Origin: Planctomycetaceae bacterium
GTDB taxonomy: Bacteria > Planctomycetota > Phycisphaerae > SM23-33
DNA: 55,751 bases
NCBI GenBank assembly: GCA_021371965.1
Contig: JAJFVE010000063.1
Coordinates: forward strand, 1-55,751
Direction: 5' to 3'
Positions within the stretch are counted from its first letter, which is position 1. Each line of letters begins with the position of its first letter. Positions 36,183-44,798 of the stretch are shown piece after piece. The notes beneath the pieces are model-generated. The model did no database searches. It was not told the origin of the DNA and saw nothing but the letters and a program-made list of their open reading frames with translations. The position numbers and the translations under genes are program-made.

Positions 36183-36188
36183 CGCAGC

Positions 36189-36863
36189 GTGAACGTCAGA
36201 AAAGAAAACTCATCCCCCCCCATCCGCATCGGGGTGCTGCTTTCCGGCGGCGGGCGAACGCTCACGAACATTCTCGATCGCATCCGCAGCGGCGAGCTAA
36301 ACGCCCAGGTGGTTGTCGTCATCGCCTCTCGCCCATGCAAAGGAATCGCCCTGGGCGAGCAGGCCAATATTCCCACGCATCTGATCCCCTACAAGCAGAT
36401 GCCCGGCGTGCAGAGGTATTCTGACGAGATCTGTAAGCTGCTCGACGCCGCCAGGGTCGAGCTGGTCGTCCAGGCCGGCTTCCTCTCGCTCTGGCATGTG
36501 CCCCCCCGCTATGCCGGCCACGTGATGAACATCCACCCCGCCCTGCTGCCGTCCTTCGGCGGCCACGGGATGTACGGACACCATGTCCACGAAGCGGTGC
36601 TGGCGGCGGGCTGCAAAGTCTCCGGCTGCACGGTGCACTTCGTGACCAACGAATATGACCGCGGCCCCATCATCGTGCAGAAGTGCGTGGCGGTCCAGGA
36701 AGGTGATACGCCCGACACCCTCGCCGCCCGCGTTTTCGAGGCCGAGTGCCAGGCGTACCCCGAGGCCATCGCCCTCTTCTCCCAAGGCCGCCTGAAGATC
36801 GACTCCCACAATGTTCGCGTGAGCCCCAGCGCCTGCGACAAGTCCGCCGCATCGCGGGCATGA
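36189..36863 (+). CDS. purN: Phosphoribosylglycinamide formyltransferase
   Basis: A 224-residue enzyme that formylates GAR using 10-formyl-tetrahydrofolate in purine synthesis. The fold starts RIGVLLSGGGRTLTNILDRI. The active site is recognisable as MNIHPALLPSFGGHGMYGHH (Asn and His) and the Asp of TNEYDRGPIIVQ. The GGRT in the phosphate loop, where GNGSNL is common, is a variant. The open frame reaches 36120, but promoter boxes end 6 nt before the GTG at 36189, which also gives the normal N-terminal length. The gene stands alone. Confidence 0.9.
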   Translation: MNVRKENSSPPIRIGVLLSGGGRTLTNILDRIRSGELNAQVVVVIASRPCKGIALGEQANIPTHLIPYKQMPGVQRYSDEICKLLDAARVELVVQAGFLSLWHVPPRYAGHVMNIHPALLPSFGGHGMYGHHVHEAVLAAGCKVSGCTVHFVTNEYDRGPIIVQKCVAVQEGDTPDTLAARVFEAECQAYPEAIALFSQGRLKIDSHNVRVSPSACDKSAASRA

Positions 36864-36918
36864 TGGCGTAAGTGAGGTCCCTATCGCGTCTTATGCCACA
36901 TGTTTTCTCCCAGTTTTT

Positions 36919-36948
36919 TTTACACAAATTATTAAAGTGTGATACAAT
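36919..36948 (+). promoter_or_regulatory. Promoter of the 31-residue small-protein gene
   Basis: TTTACA (36919-36924), an 18-bp AT-rich spacer and TACAAT (36943-36948). The predicted start near 36955 gives a 30-nt leader with a strong ribosome-binding site. Confidence 0.7.
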
Positions 36949-36984
36949 TCGACTGTTGAGATTAACCGCCTTAGGAGGCGCAAT

Positions 36985-37080
36985 ATGTTCAACCGATTCG
37001 TTCAGCGGAACTGGAACGTGATTGACCGCAAGTGGAAGATGGTTCTGTTCATCGTCCTGAGCTACGCGACCATGTGCTGA
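36985..37080 (+). CDS. Free-standing 31-residue small protein, unknown
   Basis: A complete miniature gene: promoter (36919-36948), TTAGGAGG with a 6-nt spacer, ATG, 31 codons, TGA, then a strong terminator 25 bp later. The peptide starts MFNRFVQRNWNVIDRKWK and ends MVLFIVLSYATMC, so it has a basic Trp-rich N-half and a short hydrophobic C-half of about 12 residues ending in Cys. It could lie at the membrane. It is no leader peptide in the usual sense, because the next gene (ligA) runs toward it on the other strand. Codon use and the ribosome-binding site are much better than in neighbouring non-coding DNA. I do not recognise the family. Confidence 0.72.
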   Translation: MFNRFVQRNWNVIDRKWKMVLFIVLSYATMC

Positions 37081-37105
37081 GCGATGATCCGCCTCCCGGC
37101 GCGCA

Positions 37106-37129
37106 GGCCCGCCCATCGGCGGGCCTTTT
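37106..37129 (+). terminator. Rho-independent terminator of the small-protein gene
   Basis: A perfect 8-bp stem, GGCCCGCC (37106-37113) with GGCGGGCC (37118-37125), a CATC loop, and TTTT immediately after. Confidence 0.88.
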
Positions 37130-37135
37130 CATGCG

Positions 37136-37226
37136 CCCGCAGCACGAGCACGACGGGTGCCACGCACAACTCCGTTGTGCGTGTCCCTGAACCCCGCCGT
37201 TCGGGACCGCGGGCGAGACGCCCGTG

Positions 37227-37229
<3 letters not shown>
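37136..37229. repeat. Hairpin repeat cluster ending in the ligA stop codon
   Basis: It contains CACGCACAA (37161-37169) pairing with TTGTGCGTG (37175-37183), and GGGCGAGACGCCCGTGCTA (37211-37229), the same core as in the carB element. The last three bases are the TAG stop of ligA read on the minus strand, so the repeat touches or supplies the ligA 3' end. Confidence 0.75.
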
Positions 37230-39711
<2,482 letters not shown>

Positions 39712-39729
39712 GTGGCACTCCCTGATGCA

Positions 39730-39758
39730 ACTTTATGCCCCCACCGCCCAAGCGTCAA
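39730..39758 (-). promoter_or_regulatory. Promoter of ndk-ligA
   Basis: On the minus strand TTGACG (39753-39758), a 17-bp spacer and TAAAGT (39730-39735). The leader would be only about 12 nt and contains the CAGGGAG ribosome-binding site. Confidence 0.6.
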
Positions 39759-39832
39759 GCGCCACCCGCCTGCTTCGTCAAATCTACCATCCTCGCTGCT
39801 ACTATTTAAAGGAGCAGCAGAAAGGGAACATT

Positions 39833-40840
39833 ATGGATCTCTCAACATCTTATATGGGCCTGCGGCTGGCCAGCCCGCTGGTGGCGTCGCCCTCGCCGCT
39901 ATCGCACGATCTGGACTCCGCGCGGCAACTGGAGGACGCGGGGGCGGCAGCCATCGTCATGCACTCGCTCTTCGAGGAGCAGATCCAGTACGACGTGCGG
40001 CAGTTGAACTACTTTCTGGAGTACGGCACGGAGCGATTCCCCGAGTCGCTGACGTACTTCCCCGACAAGCCCGATTACGTCACCGGGCCCCAAGAGTACC
40101 TCGCCGAGATCAGCCGCTTCCGCGAGGCGCTGGGCATTCCGGTTATCGCCTCGCTCAACGCCGTCTCGCAAAGCGCCTGGGCCGATTACGCCGCACAGAT
40201 GCAGCAGGCCGGCGCGAACGGCCTGGAGCTCAACATCTACTTCTTGCCGACCAACCCCCAGTTCACGGGGCAGGAAATCGAGCAGGTGCACCTGGATATC
40301 CTGCAGACGGTCAAGGCCGCCGTGTCGATCCCGGTGGCCGTCAAGATGTCGCCGTTCTTCTCGTCGATCCCGAACATGGCGCACAAGCTCGTCGACGCCG
40401 GGGCCGATGCGCTGGTGCTCTTCAACCGTTTTTACCAGCCCGATATCGACGTGGAGAACCTCGAGGTGCGCCCGCGACTGGTGCTCTCGACCAGCGAGGA
40501 CAACCGCCTGCCGCTGCGATGGATCGCGATTCTCTTCGGGCGAACGCCGGCGTCGCTGGCGGCCACCAGCGGCATCCACACCGGTCGCGACGCCGTCAAG
40601 CTGGTCATGGGCGGGGCCGACGTGACGATGATGTGCTCGGCCCTGCTGCGCAACGGCCTGGGCCACATCGCCACCGTGCGGCAGCAGATGACGGCGCTCA
40701 TGGAAGAGATGGAGTACGAGTCGCTCGATCAGATGAAGGGCGTCCTGAGCCACCGCAACACCGCCGAGCCCGCCGCGTTTGAACGCGCCAACTACATGAA
40801 GACGCTCCAGAGCTTTGTCGCCACCGGCACGCTGGAATAG
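39833..40840 (+). CDS. Dihydroorotate dehydrogenase-like protein
   Basis: A 335-residue FMN-type TIM barrel of the dihydroorotate dehydrogenase-like family, often seen beside pyruvate:ferredoxin oxidoreductases elsewhere. Motifs: TSYMGLRLASPLVASPSPLS at the start, GANGLELNIYF, VAVKMSPFFSSI and GGADVTMMCSALLRNG near the phosphate end. Because the catalytic Cys/Ser loop of true PyrD cannot be placed with confidence, an actual role in pyrimidine synthesis is uncertain. GAAAGGGAA lies ahead of the ATG at 39833; an open frame further upstream is spurious (antisense to ndk). Confidence 0.85.
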   Translation: MDLSTSYMGLRLASPLVASPSPLSHDLDSARQLEDAGAAAIVMHSLFEEQIQYDVRQLNYFLEYGTERFPESLTYFPDKPDYVTGPQEYLAEISRFREALGIPVIASLNAVSQSAWADYAAQMQQAGANGLELNIYFLPTNPQFTGQEIEQVHLDILQTVKAAVSIPVAVKMSPFFSSIPNMAHKLVDAGADALVLFNRFYQPDIDVENLEVRPRLVLSTSEDNRLPLRWIAILFGRTPASLAATSGIHTGRDAVKLVMGGADVTMMCSALLRNGLGHIATVRQQMTALMEEMEYESLDQMKGVLSHRNTAEPAAFERANYMKTLQSFVATGTLE

Positions 40841-40858
40841 CCCGCGTTCCTTTCTGCG

Positions 40859-40887
40859 TTGCGTAGGCCTGCGCGTGCGGATAGAGT
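40859..40887 (+). promoter_or_regulatory. Promoter of the FliL-like lipoprotein gene
   Basis: TTGCGT (40859-40864), a 17-bp spacer and TAGAGT (40882-40887), about 40 bp before the ATG, which has AAAGGA upstream. Confidence 0.4.
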
Positions 40888-40926
40888 ATCGCCGTCGCGT
40901 GCAGCGCAAATGGGAAAGGAATAGAC

Positions 40927-41448
40927 ATGAACAAGTCTCTTCAAGCCATGATGGCTATCGTGATTCTGGCGTTGCTGGGCTGCGCTTCCGCGGGCGATCC
41001 TTATACGTCCTCCAAGGCACCCGCCCCCAGCCCGTACGCTTCGCCAAAGCAAGAGATCAAGCAGCGAGAGATTGGGATCAGTGAAATGGTCATTGACCTC
41101 AAGGGCGGCAACAAGCACGCACTGCTGGCACTGAACCTGACTGTCCTGGGGGGAGATGAGGAAGAAGATGTCAATCAATTGAACCTGAAGTCCAGCTTCA
41201 GCAAGCAATGGGCGTTGCAGCGCATGCAGCCTGAATTTGCCGATTGGCTGATCGTCTTCCTTGCCGGCAAGACGCCGGAGCAATTTGACGGGTCGGCCGC
41301 CCTTGAAACGCTGCGCAGCGAAATACTTGCCGGGCTGCAACAGCGCGCTCGCAGACTGCCGGGTAAACTCGAAGTGCAGTCAGTGCTATTTACGCGGGTC
41401 TTGGTACGGTCGCACAAGGACGACCCGGCGACCCAACCCGCTCGGTAA
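40927..41448 (+). CDS. FliL-like lipoprotein
   Basis: A 173-residue protein with a lipoprotein signal peptide and lipobox ALLGC (Cys19), so it should be lipid-anchored in the envelope. The mature part resembles the periplasmic domain of the flagellar stator-associated protein FliL: a strand pair (HALLALNLTVLGGDEEEDVN), then WLIVFLAGKTPEQFDGSAA, a helix with LRSEILAGLQQ, and the last strand VQSVLFTRVLVR. In FliL the anchor is a transmembrane helix; here it would be a lipid. No flagellar gene is near. Family assignment is by pattern only. Confidence 0.6.
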   Translation: MNKSLQAMMAIVILALLGCASAGDPYTSSKAPAPSPYASPKQEIKQREIGISEMVIDLKGGNKHALLALNLTVLGGDEEEDVNQLNLKSSFSKQWALQRMQPEFADWLIVFLAGKTPEQFDGSAALETLRSEILAGLQQRARRLPGKLEVQSVLFTRVLVRSHKDDPATQPAR

Positions 41449-41454
41449 ATGCGA

Positions 41455-43551
41455 TCATCTCTTCCAGGTCACGCCGATCAACAGCGGCTGATCGAATGAG
41501 ACAGACTCTTCATAGCCGATTGTGACGATCCCGCCTTTGCGAGATGCTTTCAACCGCGGCGAAGCGGCCCACTTGCCATTGGGATGGAGAACCTTCATCG
41601 AGGCCACGGGGCGGCTGTCGGCCAAGTCGAACTGCACGGCCGGCCAAGGGTCCAGGCTCAGGTTGAACATGCCAAGCAGCGTCGTGTCGCCGCAGTCTTT
41701 GCGGAAAGCCAGCGGGTAGACGCCGTCGCCGGTGGTGACCAGCGGGAGGCGCCCGCGGGAGAGCCAGTTCATCACGGCCAGGATCTGCCGCTGCCGCAGC
41801 GGGCTGAAGAACGCCTCGCCGATCACGCCGCCGACGGTCGTACCCAACGCCAAGGCGTGGACGACCACGCGCCCGCCGAGTGAGTTTTCGTAGGCCGTCA
41901 TGCCCACGTACCGCCGGCGACGGTCGGGGTCGACCATGTGGCTGACGACCTGCGCGCCGCGGGCAGGCTTGACGATGCTCATGCTCGGGCGGCCCATCAG
42001 ATCCGGCAGCGTGAGGGTCATGTAGGCCATCTCGCGGCCGCCGAATGTCGCGCTGTGAAATTCCTCTGCCGACAGCGGCTCGATGTCGTCGATGCACACC
42101 GGCGGCGCGATGGACGACAGCCCGATCTCCTTGCCGAAGCCCCGCTCGACAAGCACCCCGGCCGCCACGGCGTCGAGGTACATCCCGCCGGCGAGCATCT
42201 GGCGGATCTCGTCATCCGTGCATGCCCGCAGTGCGCTTTGGCCGGAAACCGCCGTCACACCGGCGAGATCCGCTTCGTACGTTGTGGCCACGCCGAGGCT
42301 TTCGAGGATCGTGCCCATCTCGGCGCCTTCTTCGCCCAGCGCGCCGTATCGGAGATTGCCCTTGGGCAGTCGCTTGACGTACGCGCTGCGGTCGCGGTGC
42401 AGCAGCCGCACGCCTCGGTATGCCCCGCTCTTCTGGGCTGCGGCCGCCAGAGCGTTGAGGAACGGCTTGCTACCGCCGAGCATCCGCCCCACCGACGCGT
42501 CCTCTTCCATCGGCGTGCCGACGTGGTCGAAGAGGTTCATCGTCACGCCCTGGCAGCCGTACGCGAACGAGACCGCCATCTCCAGGAACGTGAAGACACT
42601 GCTGTTGGCATAGCGCGTAAAGGGAACCTTCTCGACTTCGGTCTGCTCGACCGTGCCGGCCGGACAGCAGGCCCGCGTGATCTTGATCGAATCGTGCGAG
42701 TAGTAAAAGCCGCGCAGCGGGCCCTCGGAGTAATTCCCCATCGGCGGGCGGCTGTAGAGCGGGCGGCCGCCGGCGAGGGCATCGCAAAAGCTCTTCCAGT
42801 CGCGACCGTCCATCACGTGGTTTCGCGGGTGGCTGGACATCACGCCCATGCACGTTTGCGGGCTGACGCGGTGAATCGCCTGGGTGAGAAATGCGACTGT
42901 CTCATTCATGGCGTCGCGCTGCATGTCTAGCCAGGCCTTGCGCCACGGGTGCGGGCGCCCCGGCGCGAGCACGGCCGTCAGCAGTTGTTCTCGCGTGACC
43001 TTGCGCCCGACGATCTTCGAGAACCTCGTCATGTGAATCGGGCAGAAGCACCCGTACTGGATCGGCTCGTGATTAAATGTGCGAATGTCGTCTTCCACCC
43101 AGACGACGTGCGGGCGGGTCTTGGCGTACATCGTCCAGATCTTCTCGGTGTGGTTTCGCCAGACGCTGTCGAGCGGGCAGGCGCAGCAGGTCGTCTGCAC
43201 GCCATTGTCGCCGATCATGGTCTGCAGGCCCGGCAACGTTTTGCGGTCGTCACGCGCCCGGTCGCAGTGCCCCACCGTGATCCAGGGATTGAGCGAGTAG
43301 ACGATGCCCGCCCGCCGCAGTTCGTCGGCCGCACGTTGCAGCATCGGCATGTAGCGTTTGATCCACCCCAGCAGCGGCTGGCCGTGCGTGAACTCCTCGG
43401 TGTCGACGACGACAATGACCTCGTCGACCCCATACCGCGGCGCGCACTCGATCAGTTCCTGCAGATTCTCCTCAAACCGCCACGGCGGCAACGTGCGACG
43501 CAGGGCGTACCAAGCGGGGTTATTTCCAATTTCCAATTTCCGATTTCCCAT
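41455..43551 (-). CDS. Large TIM-barrel-like protein, possibly glycoside hydrolase
   Basis: A protein of about 698 residues with no signal peptide. The N-terminal half looks like a (beta/alpha)8 barrel of the GH42-like kind: GVDEVIVVVDTEEF, GIVYSLNPWITVGH, VVWVEDDIRTFNH (a possible acidic catalytic residue after a strand) and MGVMSSHPRNHVMDG. Cys-rich spots (TTCCACPLD, YGCFCPIH) are notable. The end (LLGMFNLSLDPWPAVQFDLA) resembles the beta domains of such enzymes. The substrate cannot be told. The start is uncertain: the ATG at 43551 lies in a GGAAATTGGAAAT simple repeat, and a TTG at 43563 overlaps trpS. It follows trpS in the same direction with almost no gap. Confidence 0.6.
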   Translation of the reverse strand: MGNRKLEIGNNPAWYALRRTLPPWRFEENLQELIECAPRYGVDEVIVVVDTEEFTHGQPLLGWIKRYMPMLQRAADELRRAGIVYSLNPWITVGHCDRARDDRKTLPGLQTMIGDNGVQTTCCACPLDSVWRNHTEKIWTMYAKTRPHVVWVEDDIRTFNHEPIQYGCFCPIHMTRFSKIVGRKVTREQLLTAVLAPGRPHPWRKAWLDMQRDAMNETVAFLTQAIHRVSPQTCMGVMSSHPRNHVMDGRDWKSFCDALAGGRPLYSRPPMGNYSEGPLRGFYYSHDSIKITRACCPAGTVEQTEVEKVPFTRYANSSVFTFLEMAVSFAYGCQGVTMNLFDHVGTPMEEDASVGRMLGGSKPFLNALAAAAQKSGAYRGVRLLHRDRSAYVKRLPKGNLRYGALGEEGAEMGTILESLGVATTYEADLAGVTAVSGQSALRACTDDEIRQMLAGGMYLDAVAAGVLVERGFGKEIGLSSIAPPVCIDDIEPLSAEEFHSATFGGREMAYMTLTLPDLMGRPSMSIVKPARGAQVVSHMVDPDRRRRYVGMTAYENSLGGRVVVHALALGTTVGGVIGEAFFSPLRQRQILAVMNWLSRGRLPLVTTGDGVYPLAFRKDCGDTTLLGMFNLSLDPWPAVQFDLADSRPVASMKVLHPNGKWAASPRLKASRKGGIVTIGYEESVSFDQPLLIGVTWKR

Positions 43552-43559
43552 TTGGCCGT

Positions 43560-44537
43560 TCAATGCGTCCGTACGATCCCGCAGGCTTTGCGAACTCGCT
43601 GCATGGTGGCTTCGGCGGTGTCGCGAGCCTTGCGGCCGCCTTCGGCTAGCAGGTCGCGGACGTCGTCGGGGTGCTGTTCGAGTTGCGCGTATCTTTCGCG
43701 GGCGGCCGCGAAGGTCTCGTTGATCAGCTCGGCCAGGCGGTTCTTGGCGTGGCCGTAGCCGTAGCCGCCGGCGCGGTACTTGGCGGCGATATCCTGCAAT
43801 TCCTCAGGTTTGGCGAACAGCTTGAGCAGCGCGAAGACGTTGCACGTGTCGGGATTCTTGGGGGCCTCCAGCGGCGTTGAGTCGGTGACAATCTGGGCGC
43901 ATCGCTTCTTCGTCTGCTTGTCGGTGGCGAAGATCTCGATGGTGTTGTTGTAGCTCTTGGACATCTTCTGCCCGTCGACGCCGGGCACGATGGCCACGTC
44001 CGGCACGATGTACGCCTCGGGCAGCACCAGCACCTCGGAGCCGACGGCGTTGTTGAGCTTGGCGGCGATGTCGCGCGTCATCTCGACATGCTGCTTCTGG
44101 TCCTGCCCCACCGGGACGCAGTTGGCGTCGTAGATGACGATGTCGGCGGCCTGCAGCACCGGGTAGTCGAAAAGGCCCATGCTGGCCGGCAGACCCTTGG
44201 CGATCTTGTCCTTGTAGCTGGTGCCCTTTTCCATCAGGCTCACCGGCGTCTGGCAATTGAGGATCCAGCACAGTTCGGTCACCTGCGGCACGTCGGACTG
44301 CGCGAAAAACACGCTGCGGGCCGGATCAATGCCCAGCGCCGCATACGCCATCGCCACGTGCAGCGTGGCCGCCTCGAGCTCGGCCGCGTCTGACACGCTG
44401 GTCATAGCGTGATAATTGGCGATGAAGTAGTAGCACTCGTGCCCCTGCTCCTGCAGCGTCAGGTATTGGCGGATCGCGCCAAGATAATTGCCCACGTGCA
44501 GCCGCCCGGACGGTTGTATTCCAGATAGTACTCGCAT
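43560..44537 (-). CDS. trpS: Tryptophanyl-tRNA synthetase
   Basis: A 325-residue class I synthetase charging tRNA-Trp. It begins RVLSGIQPSGRLHVGNYLGA (HVGN is the HIGH-type motif), and the KMSKS motif is GQKMSKSYNNTI. Length is normal for the family. The open frame extends to 44624 and an ATG lies at 44546, but that ATG overlaps the -10 box of a strong promoter (44545-44573). The ATG at 44537, 7 nt after that box, is chosen and implies a leaderless mRNA. Confidence 0.95.
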   Translation of the reverse strand: MRVLSGIQPSGRLHVGNYLGAIRQYLTLQEQGHECYYFIANYHAMTSVSDAAELEAATLHVAMAYAALGIDPARSVFFAQSDVPQVTELCWILNCQTPVSLMEKGTSYKDKIAKGLPASMGLFDYPVLQAADIVIYDANCVPVGQDQKQHVEMTRDIAAKLNNAVGSEVLVLPEAYIVPDVAIVPGVDGQKMSKSYNNTIEIFATDKQTKKRCAQIVTDSTPLEAPKNPDTCNVFALLKLFAKPEELQDIAAKYRAGGYGYGHAKNRLAELINETFAAARERYAQLEQHPDDVRDLLAEGGRKARDTAEATMQRVRKACGIVRTH

Positions 44538-44544
44538 GGCCGAC

Positions 44545-44573
44545 ATGGTAGGTCCACCGCGGCGGGCTGTCAA
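44545..44573 (-). promoter_or_regulatory. Promoter of trpS (leaderless)
   Basis: On the minus strand a consensus TTGACA (44568-44573), a 17-bp spacer and TACCAT (44545-44550). The ATG at 44537 follows after 7 nt. Confidence 0.65.
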
Positions 44574-44658
44574 CGGCGGCAGCGTTGGGGGAAACGGATG
44601 GACCGGCGATCGGTGCATGGCCACAAATCCACACGTCTCACCTTCGCTGGGTCGGGGA

Positions 44659-44798
44659 AGTCTGAGATCGCATTGCTCTTATTAATGTCGCGCCGCGGGC
44701 GGTCGATAGAGACTGTAGCGACGCCCTGATAGCTCGCAGCGGACAGACTAGAGGAGGGAGAGCCCCGTCCCTTACAGGCGATGGGGCTCTTAGTTTTT
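44659..44798 (+). ncRNA. Candidate structured RNA of about 140 nt
   Basis: On the plus strand between trpS and mutS2 (both minus) lie paired elements: an outer AGTCTG (44659-44664) with CAGACT (44744-44749), an inner hairpin GGGCGGTCG (44697-44705) with CGACGCCC (44719-44726), and a terminator (44759-44798). No protein gene on this strand could use that terminator. It does not show the conserved SRP or 6S signatures I know. No strong promoter is visible upstream, which lowers confidence. Confidence 0.4.
44759..44798 (+). terminator. Rho-independent terminator on the plus strand
   Basis: AGAGCCCC (44759-44766) pairs perfectly with GGGGCTCT (44783-44790) and is followed by TAGTTTTT. The T-run exists only on the plus strand, so it does not serve mutS2. 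It overlaps the mutS2 stop codon. Confidence 0.75.

Noticed and set aside
36985..37129. Leader peptide plus attenuator
   Set aside because: The 31-codon frame and terminator look like an attenuator, but no gene follows on that strand; ligA is on the opposite strand.
44659..44798. SRP RNA, 6S RNA or tmRNA
   Set aside because: None of the conserved sequence blocks I know for these RNAs is present, so only a generic structured-RNA call is made.
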